A stretch of 64,000 bases of DNA from Chitinophagaceae bacterium. GTDB lineage: Bacteria > Bacteroidota > Bacteroidia > Chitinophagales > Chitinophagaceae. The DNA lies in contig JADKJC010000013.1 in NCBI GenBank assembly GCA_016722465.1, forward strand, positions 1,250,946-1,314,945, written 5' to 3'. The first letter of the stretch is position 1. The number at the start of each line of letters is the position of its first letter. Both the position numbers and the translations under genes were made by a program. Below, piece by piece: positions 1 through 7,085 of this stretch. The notes beneath the pieces were generated by a model, which saw only the letters and a list, made by a program, of their open reading frames with translations, was not told where the DNA came from and ran no database searches.

Positions 1-2
1 AC

Positions 3-539
3 AGCATTAAAAACTTCACTACCATCGGTTCCGTATTAGAACCCAATAACAGGGAGAACGGGTTTGTTGACAGTAAAGCCCCCAATGCCAATATGTTTTA
101 CCGGGTGTTTATTGCTTTCGAAGGTGGCCGTTATATTTTTACCAAATCATACCGGCCGTTTATTGATACCACTACAACAATCACCCTGGTAACAGACCCC
201 TCCAAACCAGTTCCTCTTACACCTCCGGAACCTTCTGGCTTTATCCCCAGCAAATATATTTTTACCGGCAAAGACAACAATGTGGTCATTGATCTGCCGG
301 ATGCAACCAATTCTAAATACAGCATCAAATTTTTTGATGAAAATGACAACCCTGTTTTTGAGATCAGCAAAATTAGTGAGCCCTACCTGATTATTGAAAA
401 GGTGAATTTTTTACATGCAGGATGGTTCTACTTCAAGTTGTATCAAAACGGTGTAATAAAAGAGAAGAACCAGTTCTATATACCTAAAGAAGGGAAGGTT
501 GGAATACCAGCCGAAGAGTTAAGGCGAAAGTTTAAATAA
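3..539 (+). CDS. C-terminal part of an unidentified surface/secreted protein (5' end outside window)
   Basis: The reading frame is open from the left edge of the window, so the visible 178 codons are only the C-terminal part. The first ~55 residues (FTTIGSV...NMFYRVFIAFEGGRY) resemble the fibronectin-III-like tail common just before the end of Bacteroidota secreted proteins. A proline-rich linker follows (VPLTPPEPSG), then a ~80-residue beta-rich domain. I do not recognise the family and see no enzymatic motif. The protein ends in a basic tail (ELRRKFK) and lacks an obvious T9SS sorting motif. It converges on lipB with only 12 bp between the stop codons. The frame and the stop are clear; the function is unknown. 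Confidence 0.6.
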   Translation, partial: SIKNFTTIGSVLEPNNRENGFVDSKAPNANMFYRVFIAFEGGRYIFTKSYRPFIDTTTTITLVTDPSKPVPLTPPEPSGFIPSKYIFTGKDNNVVIDLPDATNSKYSIKFFDENDNPVFEISKISEPYLIIEKVNFLHAGWFYFKLYQNGVIKEKNQFYIPKEGKVGIPAEELRRKFK

Positions 540-551
540 ATTGAGCCGTTC

Positions 552-1310
552 TTAGTACTTGGTACTTAAACAGACCTCAAACACATTCTCAAAATTTCGT
601 TGCAATTTTTCTTTCACTTCCTGCATATCCACTTTATGTTGTAATTCCTTTTCTATAGAAGTTACCTGTTTGTTTACAATACCGCAGGGAATGATATGGT
701 CAAAATAAGAAAGGTCGGTATTTACATTTAATGCAAATCCATGCATAGTGATCCAGCGGCTGCAACGTACTCCCATGGCACATATCTTCCGTTCTTTACC
801 TGCAATGCCTGGTTCTATCCATACACCTGTTTCGCCCTTGCTTCTTTCGCCGGTAATCCCATATTCAGCCAGGGTAAGTATGATCACTTCTTCCAGTTCT
901 CTCAGGTAACGGCCAATATCGGTGTATAATTTTTCCAGGTCTATTATAGGATAGCCAACAACCTGTTCCGGTCCATGAAAAGTAATATCCCCGCCCCTGT
1001 TGATTTTATAAAACTCAATACCCTTTTGCTGCATCTCTGCCTCGCTGATCAGCATATTTTCAATATGGCCGCTTTTGCCCAATGTATAAACCGGTGGGTG
1101 TTCACACAACAAAAAATAGCTGGTGGTGTCAGCCGCTATTCCTTCCTCAATTACAGCAGCTACAGCATTCCCTTTTGCCAGCGCCCTTTCCCTGCTCATC
1201 CAAAAAGATTTCACTTTTACATTCGCCTGCAGCAGGCTTTCCTGGTAGTCCCAGGCATCTTTATATTTTACCCGGCCCAAATCTTTGTATATAACTCTCT
1301 GCTTATCCAA
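552..1310 (-). CDS. lipB: Octanoyl-[acyl-carrier-protein]:protein N-octanoyltransferase LipB
   Basis: LipB moves octanoate from octanoyl-ACP onto the lipoyl-domain lysine of E2/H proteins, the first step of protein lipoylation in the cytosol. With the start chosen here the protein is 252 residues. The family signatures are all present: RGGDITFHGPEQ (about 105-116), KICAMGVRCSRW followed by TMHGFALN (about 175-195), and PCG (208-210). Lys175 and Cys209 match the known Lys/Cys catalytic pair. The frame stays open upstream to an ATG at 1418, but those 36 residues are a low-complexity hydrophobic stretch encoded by a repetitive A-rich intergenic sequence. A TTG at 1308-1310 gives the usual family N-terminus (LDKQRVIYKDLG), so I place the start there. 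It is divergent from rluD. Confidence 0.92.
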   Translation of the reverse strand: MDKQRVIYKDLGRVKYKDAWDYQESLLQANVKVKSFWMSRERALAKGNAVAAVIEEGIAADTTSYFLLCEHPPVYTLGKSGHIENMLISEAEMQQKGIEFYKINRGGDITFHGPEQVVGYPIIDLEKLYTDIGRYLRELEEVIILTLAEYGITGERSKGETGVWIEPGIAGKERKICAMGVRCSRWITMHGFALNVNTDLSYFDHIIPCGIVNKQVTSIEKELQHKVDMQEVKEKLQRNFENVFEVCLSTKY

Positions 1311-1475
1311 CGCAATTGATTTAATTTGCGAAGTTAATGGACAAAAGAACGTGAAAGTGGGAAATGGATAATTGAAAACGGAAAGTGGGAAATGAAAGAG
1401 TAAAAGAGCCAGAACCAATATACTTCAAAACGAGAAACGAAACAACGGGTAAAAAGAAACGAGAACCGACTTGAA

Positions 1476-2531
1476 ATGAGTACAGAAATAATCAACGAAG
1501 AAGACATCAACGACAGCGAAGAGCTATATGAAAAACTGGTGATAGAGATCAGCAGAGGCCAGGAACCTTTGCGGATCGACAAATTTTTAATGGCACGTAT
1601 TGAAGGCGCCACCCGTAACAAAGTACAGCAAGGCATAGATAATGAAATGGTGCTGGTAAACGAAAAGCCTGTTAAATCAAATTATAAAGTTAGGCCGGGT
1701 GATAAAATCGTGGTGTTTGATAACCGACACCCTGATAGCAATGAGATCATCCCTGAAAACATTCCGCTCAACATTGTTTTTGAAGATGATGACATCATCA
1801 TTGTAAACAAACCTGCTGGCATGGTGGTACATCCCGGCAGCGGCAATCCCAACGGCACGCTCATCAACGCCATTGCCTGGCACCTGAAACAGCAGCAACC
1901 ACAACTGGAAGAAAGCGACCTGCCACGGTTCGGCATGGTACACCGCATTGATAAAAATACCACCGGCTTAATTGTGCTGGCCAAAACACCCAAGGCCATG
2001 ACCAATCTTGCCAAACAATTTTTTGACCATACGGTGCACCGCCGCTATATGGCCCTGGTATGGGGCGATTTTGATACCGATGGCGGCACAATTACAGGGC
2101 ATGTGGGCAGGCACCAGCGCTTTAGGAAATTATTTACCACCTATCCCGATGGCGAACACGGCAAAGATGCCACCACCCATTACAAAGTGCTGGAACGCTT
2201 TAATTATGTTACGCTGGTAGAGTGCAGGCTGGAAACAGGGCGTACTCACCAGATAAGGGTGCACATGCAGCACATCGGCCATCCATTGTTCAACGATGAT
2301 TTTTATGGCGGTGACCGCATTGTAAAAGGCACCGTATTTACCAAATACAAACAGTTTGTAGACAATTGTTTTGAGCTTTGCCAGCGCCAGGCACTGCATG
2401 CAAAAGAACTGGGTTTTATACATCCCACTACAAGGCAGCCTATTCATTTTGAAAGCGACCTGCCGGATGACATGCAGCAGGTAATAGAAAAATGGAGAAA
2501 CTACAGTAAGAGTAAGAATGATATGAGTTGA
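1476..2531 (+). CDS. rluD: 23S rRNA pseudouridine synthase, RluA/RluD family
   Basis: This enzyme isomerises specific uridines in RNA to pseudouridine. The RluD group acts on 23S rRNA helix 69 during 50S assembly. The protein is 351 residues, normal for the family. An acidic N-terminal extension (1-28) precedes an S4 RNA-binding domain (about 30-80, RIDKFLMARIEGATRNKVQQ). The catalytic domain carries the motif HRIDKNTTGLIVLAK with catalytic Asp159, and later GRTHQIRVHMQHIGHPL. The ATG at 1476 is followed at once by the acidic extension, and the start could in principle be a few codons further in. It is divergent from lipB across a short A-rich spacer and is followed by a hairpin terminator. 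RluD is preferred over RluA or RluC because of the S4 domain, but the exact target uridines cannot be read from sequence. Confidence 0.92.
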   Translation: MSTEIINEEDINDSEELYEKLVIEISRGQEPLRIDKFLMARIEGATRNKVQQGIDNEMVLVNEKPVKSNYKVRPGDKIVVFDNRHPDSNEIIPENIPLNIVFEDDDIIIVNKPAGMVVHPGSGNPNGTLINAIAWHLKQQQPQLEESDLPRFGMVHRIDKNTTGLIVLAKTPKAMTNLAKQFFDHTVHRRYMALVWGDFDTDGGTITGHVGRHQRFRKLFTTYPDGEHGKDATTHYKVLERFNYVTLVECRLETGRTHQIRVHMQHIGHPLFNDDFYGGDRIVKGTVFTKYKQFVDNCFELCQRQALHAKELGFIHPTTRQPIHFESDLPDDMQQVIEKWRNYSKSKNDMS

Positions 2532-2545
2532 TGCAAAGAATAATT

Positions 2546-2572
2546 ATGGGCTGTCAACTGATAGCCCATTTT
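2546..2572 (+). terminator. Probable intrinsic terminator after rluD
   Basis: ATGGGCT (2546-2552) pairs perfectly with AGCCCAT (2563-2569) around a 10-nt loop and is followed by TTTTC. It lies 14 bp after the rluD stop codon. The stem is short but GC-containing and well placed. Confidence 0.55.
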
Positions 2573-2723
2573 CATCTTCAGTACCGGCTATCCGTTACAA
2601 GTCCGGCACAGCAACCACTGCACAAAACCTTCACCGTGCTTTACACTCCTATCCGGCATCCATTAAGCGATGTATCTTAGGGCAACACCTGTTTATTATT
2701 CAACAAGCTGCGTATATTTGGAA

Positions 2724-2732
2724 GTTAGCGGT
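2724..2732 (+). repeat. Left half-site (GTTAGCGGT) of the first cassette-like unit
   Basis: GTTAGCGGT at 2724-2732 is the exact reverse complement of ACCGCTAAC at 3635-3643. The two bracket the DUF6157/DUF1761 gene pair. In integron cassettes the 5' end of a cassette and the start of its own attC site are complementary in this way. No convincing left stem for a full attC-like palindrome was found in the 190 bp upstream (2533-2723), which otherwise holds only the rluD terminator. Confidence 0.5.
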
Positions 2733-2774
2733 CAGCTTAAAGCACGACACAGTAAACATTAAGCAACTGACAAA

Positions 2775-3188
2775 ATGAAAGTCCATTCAACAAATTATGC
2801 AGACACTTTTATAGAAATTGCTGACGACTGCCCTGCGACAAGTGGAGAAATTCCGCCAACAAAAGCAGGCATAAAAACTGTGGCAAATATTCAGTTTGAC
2901 ATTGTAAGTAAGAATCCTTACAAGTACACTTCTGACGACATTTTATTTCAAGTATTTGCTGACCGTAACGGCCTAACAAAAAGTGAATACAAAGAAGCAA
3001 GAGAACAATTTTTTTCAAAGGGACAACCTTGTTTCCGAGCCTCACCCTTGACAAAGCGTTACGGTTGGGGAGTTCATAACGACAAGGACGGAAAAATGGC
3101 AATCTTTGGTGCTGAAAGCGTCGAGTATAAAAAACTCTCAAAAGACAAAACATTGAAAGTTGTTAAAGCAATGAAATCAAGTAAATAA
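2775..3188 (+). CDS. DUF6157 family protein
   Basis: This is a 137-residue soluble protein with no signal peptide or membrane segment. The N-terminus KVHSTNYADTFIEIADDCP and the block PCFRASPLTKRYGWG are characteristic of DUF6157, a family of unknown function widespread in Bacteroidota and Firmicutes. The start codon is an ATG at 2775 after a ~40-nt leader following the GTTAGCGGT half-site. It is 7 bp upstream of a DUF1761 membrane protein gene and probably cotranscribed with it. The gene is visibly more AT-rich than rluD. Together with its neighbour it is enclosed by the inverted pair 2724-2732 / 3635-3643, which suggests that the two genes were acquired as one unit. Confidence 0.85.
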   Translation: MKVHSTNYADTFIEIADDCPATSGEIPPTKAGIKTVANIQFDIVSKNPYKYTSDDILFQVFADRNGLTKSEYKEAREQFFSKGQPCFRASPLTKRYGWGVHNDKDGKMAIFGAESVEYKKLSKDKTLKVVKAMKSSK

Positions 3189-3195
3189 AAAAAAT

Positions 3196-3618
3196 ATGGA
3201 CATATCATTGTCAGACATTAATTGGTTAGCAGTTGCAGTTGGGACAATTGCATACTGTACATTTTGTGGCATTTGGCACAGGCAATTTGCATTCGGCAAA
3301 AAATGGGAACAAGCAATGGGTTTTGATAGACCCCCAAATTGGAAGGAAACAAATATTTATTACATCGTTCCGTTAATTTCTTGTTTCGCAACGACAGTTG
3401 TAATTTCAATATTACTAAAACTTACAAACGCAAATTCCTTCACAGACGCTTTGACACTTGGACTGTTAATAGGTGTAGGTTTTGCAACAGCAATTGTATT
3501 TACAACCGCAGTAATCCCGACAATGAAAAAACCTTTGGTATTTGGAGCAATAACAGGTACAGCACAAGCAATAGGAATAACAATCGTAACACTAATAATT
3601 TATGCGATTTCAAAATAG
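3196..3618 (+). CDS. DUF1761-like small integral membrane protein
   Basis: This 140-residue protein has about four predicted transmembrane helices (roughly 8-25, 55-75, 83-105 and 115-138). A loop with WHRQFAFGKKWEQAMG follows the first helix. The order of helix 1, a W-F-GK-W block and three further helices matches DUF1761 (DUF1761 domain-containing membrane proteins), whose function is unknown. The ATG at 3196 lies 7 bp after the DUF6157 stop, so translational coupling is plausible. Codon usage is AT-rich like the rest of this block. The gene ends 16 bp before the ACCGCTAAC half-site that closes the first cassette-like unit. The family assignment comes from recalled pattern only. Confidence 0.7.
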   Translation: MDISLSDINWLAVAVGTIAYCTFCGIWHRQFAFGKKWEQAMGFDRPPNWKETNIYYIVPLISCFATTVVISILLKLTNANSFTDALTLGLLIGVGFATAIVFTTAVIPTMKKPLVFGAITGTAQAIGITIVTLIIYAISK

Positions 3619-3634
3619 ACGAGAAGAAAGCCGA

Positions 3635-3840
3635 ACCGCTAACATGGGGTTTGCCAAAATGGGGGCGGACGGAAGCCGTGTTTGAACTTTTTGTTTTTCA
3701 ATTTGGCTTCATATCGGGCAGGACGTTATTAATTTAGCTGTGTGCATATCATCAGCTTTTATTTATAAATTTAGCTTCGGTAAGCCGGGCGGACGGAATT
3801 CTATTTCCCCCACTTCGGCAAGCCCTGAACGTTGGCTGCT
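3635..3840. repeat. attC-like imperfect palindrome spacer 1
   Basis: This spacer starts ACCGCTAAC (3635-3643) and ends GTTGGCTGCT (3831-3840). Inside it, 3647-3665 (GGGTTTGCCAAAATGGGGG) pairs with 3807-3825. The reverse complement of the second arm differs at only 3 of 19 positions, all purine/purine or pyrimidine/pyrimidine changes that leave wobble pairs. AAC/GTT triplets sit at the outer ends as in attC core sites, but the cores deviate from the strict RYYYAAC/GTTRRRY consensus. The ~200-bp length and an internal GGGCAGGACGTTATT segment suggest that two sites may be merged here. Confidence 0.6.
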
Positions 3841-3886
3841 ATGTTAAACCAACCTCTTGTCAAATTCGAAAACCAAATCTAACATA

Positions 3887-4354
3887 ATGAAACAGTTGAC
3901 ACTTTTATTAGCATTGGCAACAGTAATAAGTTGCAATCAGAGAATAGAGAAAAATACTTCCACAACTCCTGTAAATGTTGATTCATTGACAGCAACTTTT
4001 CTTGCAGGCTGGAATAATAAAGATTCAGCAGCTATTATGAAAACAATTGCTGACAATGCAATAGTCATGAACGACTCATTAATTCATAATGGACATTTAG
4101 AAATTGCAAACAATTGGATAAGTGGCGGAGTAAAAGTTCTTGGCAACATCAAAACTTCATCTGTAATTAAAGACAGCGACACTAAAATTGCATATGACGG
4201 AGGAACATATACACTTGACTTGACACCACCAGGTGGGCCTGTTCTTAAAGAGAAAGGTAATTACAATCTTGTTTGGACAAAGCAACAAAATGGAGATTGG
4301 AAATTGACATTAATTCATATTGAAGACATTACAAGAATGCCCGACATAAAATAA
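3887..4354 (+). CDS. SnoaL/DUF4440-like lipoprotein
   Basis: The product is a predicted exported lipoprotein of 155 residues. The start at ATG 3887 gives a clean type II signal peptide, MKQLTLLLALATVIS, followed by the lipid-modified Cys16. The frame extends upstream to a TTG at 3857, but that would place polar residues before the signal. The mature part has the cystatin-like alpha+beta fold pattern of the SnoaL/DUF4440 families: an N-terminal helix with FLAGWNNKDSAAIMKTIADNAIVMND, and a C-terminal strand with GNYNLVWTKQQNGDWKLTLIHIED. Members bind small ligands or are of unknown role, and no catalytic residue can be assigned. It is enclosed by a perfect 10-bp inverted pair, GTTGGCTGCT at 3831-3840 and AGCAGCCAAC at 4373-4382. 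Confidence 0.75.
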   Translation: MKQLTLLLALATVISCNQRIEKNTSTTPVNVDSLTATFLAGWNNKDSAAIMKTIADNAIVMNDSLIHNGHLEIANNWISGGVKVLGNIKTSSVIKDSDTKIAYDGGTYTLDLTPPGGPVLKEKGNYNLVWTKQQNGDWKLTLIHIEDITRMPDIK

Positions 4355-4372
4355 ATTACAATTCTAAAACAC

Positions 4373-4573
4373 AGCAGCCAACAAAAGTATTACTGTCAAG
4401 CGGGGCTGGACAATGAAACTTCAGCACTTTACAATGCTGTACTTTAGTTCGGGCTTGACGAATGTCTATTAAGCTTTAGTTGTTAACTTCAACAAACTAA
4501 TTTCAATCAGCAGTTGTTCCGGGCTGGACGTTATTAAATACCCCGCCTGTAGCAATACCCGGTCGTTGTGTGC
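4373..4573. repeat. attC-like imperfect palindrome spacer 2
   Basis: The spacer begins AGCAGCCAAC (4373-4382) and ends with GTTGTGTGC (4565-4573). The inner arms are GTATTACTGTCAAGCGGGG (4387-4405) and CCCCGCCTGTAGCAATAC (4541-4558), which pair with one bulge. Its right half (4484-4540, around TTTCAATCAGCA and GGGCTGGACG) is clearly related to 5428-5483 in spacer 3, so the spacers are members of one repeat family. Confidence 0.6.
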
Positions 4574-4612
4574 AAGCATATTTGACAGCCTCTAAAACTT
4601 GAAAGAAATAGA

Positions 4613-5272
4613 ATGTTACAACTCATTGGACTCTTTGCAATTTCTTGGCTAATCGTTTGGCTGTTTGACAAACACAATTTATCTGTGTTGGGGCTAATGC
4701 CAACAAAGGACAGATTGAAACTTTGCTTTTATCTTTTTATAGTCACAGCAATTTGTTGCTCGACAGCATTCGTTTTGAAAATGTATTTTGCAAAAGAGCA
4801 ATATACAATAAATTCAAAGTTGACTACATCCTTGATTTTTTCAGAACTCTGGGACAACATCAGAGGCGTATTGACCGAGGAATTACTTTGCAGAGGAGTT
4901 GTATTGTATATTTTAATAAAAAAGTTAGGCAGTAAGCGGGCAATAATTATTTCATCCATAATTTTTGGGCTTCTTCATTGGCTTAACAACGGAGTTTTTG
5001 GAAATGCAATACAAATGAGTATTGTATTTTTATTCACCTTTTGTATGGGACTGCTTCTTGCTTTTTCTTACGCAAAGACATTTTCAATTTTAATCCCATT
5101 CGCAATACACTTAGGTTGGAACTTGACACAAAATTTTATATTCCCAGACAAACCAGGTGGGAATCACTTATTCATTTTAGCAGCACAACCACCAATTGTA
5201 ACTGTTTCATATTTTGTATTTTTGTTATGCTATTGGTTCCAAAAATTTCTGCAATTGGGCTTGATTATTTAA
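4613..5272 (+). CDS. CPBP family intramembrane glutamic endopeptidase
   Basis: This 219-residue membrane protein has about six hydrophobic helices. The three CPBP (CAAX protease and bacteriocin-processing, Abi) motifs are present: EELLCR with Glu89, Glu90 and Arg94; FGLLHW with His122; and HLGWN with His166 and Asn170. These residues form the metal-independent active site known from Rce1-type proteases. Bacterial members process or confer immunity to peptides, and the substrate here is unknown. ATG 4613 is preceded by GAAAGAAATAG, a weak ribosome binding site. The gene is AT-rich. It is bracketed by GTTGTGTGC (4565-4573) and GCACACATC (5319-5327), complementary at 8 of 9 positions, as for the other units in this block. 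Confidence 0.88.
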   Translation: MLQLIGLFAISWLIVWLFDKHNLSVLGLMPTKDRLKLCFYLFIVTAICCSTAFVLKMYFAKEQYTINSKLTTSLIFSELWDNIRGVLTEELLCRGVVLYILIKKLGSKRAIIISSIIFGLLHWLNNGVFGNAIQMSIVFLFTFCMGLLLAFSYAKTFSILIPFAIHLGWNLTQNFIFPDKPGGNHLFILAAQPPIVTVSYFVFLLCYWFQKFLQLGLII

Positions 5273-5318
5273 TTGTAAGGAGACAAAAGCAAATTGAAAT
5301 CCCCAAGTGATTATGCCA

Positions 5319-5515
5319 GCACACATCGGGTTTGGAGGGAAGTGTGGCTGGAGGGAAGTAAAATCAGCAGTTGTAAAAAGCCCAGCAGTGGTTCGGACAG
5401 GACGATCAACTCTCAACTTTAAATTTTAACTTCATCAACATAATTTCAATCAGCATCGGTTATGGGCGGACGGAATATTAATTCCACACCTGCACCAAGC
5501 CCTTGGTCGTTAGCC
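5319..5515. repeat. attC-like imperfect palindrome spacer 3
   Basis: The spacer begins GCACACATC (5319-5327) and ends GTTAGCC (5509-5515). The inner arms are GGGTTTGGAGGGAAGTGTGG (5328-5347) and CCACACCTGCACCAAGCCC (5484-5502), sharing GGGYTTGG and GTGTGG. The GGGCGGACGGAAT motif near 5464-5476 recurs at 3787-3799 in spacer 1. Confidence 0.6.
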
Positions 5516-5523
5516 AAAATTTC

Positions 5524-6105
5524 ATGAAGACCCATATTCAAAACCATAGCTTTCTGTTTTAGTTTAGTAAACTTGACAGCTCAGTCAAAAAACCAAATAT
5601 CCAACTGGTTGTACGACTTGCCAATTAACAAGGATGCCATTGCATTGAAAAAAGCAATTCACAGAGATGAAAATTTTGAAGAAAGCGATAGAAGCAAATC
5701 TAACAATTTTAAAAACTCATCTTCTATGTACTGGGGAACAATTCTGAAACCACTTCTTCCCAACCCAGGACGTTTGGATTCATCAAAATAAATTTGACAA
5801 TTGGAGTGCTTAATTCTACAGATGGATACTCAGGCGGTATGAAGTGGTTACGCTTTGAATACTTCTCAATAGACACCATTTTTTTAAATCAGTTATATGA
5901 GAGTGCGTGCAGGGATTTTGGAAGTAATGCGAAACAGGAAAAAAACACTGGTTTTCGAAAGAATAATGAAGTTGTCGGAGAAGGGAACAAATATATTTAT
6001 ATAAATGACGTAGATGAATTAAGAAGCATTAGCATATTGAGAGTTAGATATGTGAATGGAATACAAAGTTTTTCAATTCATTACTCTGGATCCAATGAGT
6101 TATAG
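5524..6105 (+). pseudogene. Frameshifted small secreted protein (last cassette-like unit)
   Basis: The remains of a ~190-residue exported protein are spread over two frames. ATG 5524 opens a frame that stops at 5562. One base over, the frame reads RPIFKTIAFCFSLVNLTAQSK, a typical signal peptide ending in a TAQ cleavage site, and continues to about 5707 (ISNWLYDLPINKDAIALKKA...). A second shift near the TTTTAAAAA run at 5707-5715 restores the protein in the first frame (LIFYVLGNNSETTSSQPR, then FGFIKINLTIGVLNSTDGY, through to SNEL at 6105). I do not recognise the family. It may be a decayed gene or an intact gene with two sequencing errors. The closing half-site TGCTAAC (6107-6113) follows directly, complementary to GTTAGC at 5509. 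Confidence 0.55.
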
Positions 6106-6132
6106 CTGCTAACACTAACAAATATGCACAAT

Positions 6133-6162
6133 AAAAAACAACGCCCCCGTTAGGAGGCGTTG
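6133..6162 (-). terminator. Intrinsic terminator of the OmpW-family gene
   Basis: CAACGCC (6139-6145) pairs with GGCGTTG (6156-6162), with additional CCC/GGA pairing inside. On the - strand the stem is followed by a T6 run (6133-6138). It lies 60 bp after the stop codon at 6222. Confidence 0.8.
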
Positions 6163-6221
6163 CAAATAAGATTGGTTTTTCAACGGATCATATTCCGTGC
6201 ACTTCAAGAGAATAATATTGA

Positions 6222-6845
6222 TCAGAATCTTGTACCGATACCGATACCAATAATCCATGGGTCAATTTTTACACCAGTCAATTTTGTTGAAGGCGCAACT
6301 GTTACATCAGTTTTAAGGAATAATTTTTTAATGTCAAGGTTCAGGAACCATTTATCACTGATGCTCAGGTCCATGCCTGCCTGTGTTGAGAATCCAACTG
6401 CATTTTTATAACTCAGTGTAGCGCCGGCATCTTTTGCACCATAGAAAATAGTGTAGTTAATACCTGCACCAAAATACGGCGTAACGCCTTTCAATGGAAT
6501 ATGATACTGCAGGTTTAGGGTTGGTGGTAATAACCAAACCTTTCCCAGTTCTGTTTTAGCGCTGGTGGTTTGTAAATTTACCGTATGGCGGGTAGTTCCC
6601 AATATCAGTTCAGCCGCTAAGTTTTTTGAAAAGAAATAAGTAAAGTCAAGTTCCGGCACAATAGAAGAACCAATCTTTACATCTGTACCGGCGGCAATGG
6701 TATAATTGGTACCCTTAGGTATAGCATCAATAATACGTAACCTGATTTTCCATTTTTGATCGTCGCTTTTAGCAGAGGATTTAGCCTGTGCAAAAGTTGC
6801 AAAGCTTGCCAGTAGCAACAAACTCATAAGCATGTATTTTTTCAT
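6222..6845 (-). CDS. OmpW-family outer membrane beta-barrel protein
   Basis: This is a 207-residue outer membrane protein. Residues 1-20 are a signal peptide (MKKYMLMSLLLLASFATFAQ). The mature part alternates beta strands typical of an eight-stranded barrel. The OmpW-like core VWLLPPTLNLQYHIP, then VTPYFGAGINYT, is followed by a strand with MDLSISDKWFLNLDIKKLF, and the chain ends in an aromatic residue (GTRF) as barrel proteins do for BAM recognition. OmpW proteins form narrow channels for hydrophobic molecules and are often stress-induced. The ligand here is unknown. It is a single-gene unit with a good Bacteroidota promoter and a strong terminator. Confidence 0.85.
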   Translation of the reverse strand: MKKYMLMSLLLLASFATFAQAKSSAKSDDQKWKIRLRIIDAIPKGTNYTIAAGTDVKIGSSIVPELDFTYFFSKNLAAELILGTTRHTVNLQTTSAKTELGKVWLLPPTLNLQYHIPLKGVTPYFGAGINYTIFYGAKDAGATLSYKNAVGFSTQAGMDLSISDKWFLNLDIKKLFLKTDVTVAPSTKLTGVKIDPWIIGIGIGTRF

Positions 6846-6864
6846 AATTTTTAATTTTGTGCGA

Positions 6865-6893
6865 CAAAACTAATTGTGGCGCAGCAGCAGCAA
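6865..6893 (-). promoter_or_regulatory. Bacteroidota-type promoter of the OmpW gene
   Basis: On the - strand, TTG (6893-6891), an 18-nt spacer and TAGTTTTG (6872-6865) match the -33 TTG / -7 TAnnTTTG consensus. The -7 box ends about 20 nt before the ATG, giving a short leader. Confidence 0.6.
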
Positions 6894-7031
6894 ACTGACA
6901 ATAATCATAGATGCAGATGATTTTAATGACCAGTATCAATCTGCCCCTGTACGACCTTCGCTTGTTTTTTGATCCTTACCTGTTGTTCCTTTTAAGAGAA
7001 ACCTTAACCACCTGCTTCATAATCCCAGCAA

Positions 7032-7060
7032 ATAAAAAGGCTGCCCCGAAAGGCAGCCTT
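7032..7060 (-). terminator. Intrinsic terminator of the IgGFc-binding-like gene
   Basis: AAGGCTGCC (7037-7045) pairs perfectly with GGCAGCCTT (7052-7060), followed on the - strand by TTTTTATTT. It lies 25 bp after the stop codon. Confidence 0.8.
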
Positions 7061-7085
7061 CATTCAGTATTCATTCAACAATCAG

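Noticed and set aside
1311..1418. N-terminal hydrophobic extension of LipB
   Set aside because: It is encoded by a repetitive A-rich intergenic string and precedes the conserved family start; LipB is cytosolic.
2533..2723. A full attC-like palindrome before the first cassette-like unit
   Set aside because: Only the right half-site is clear; I could not find a matching left stem.
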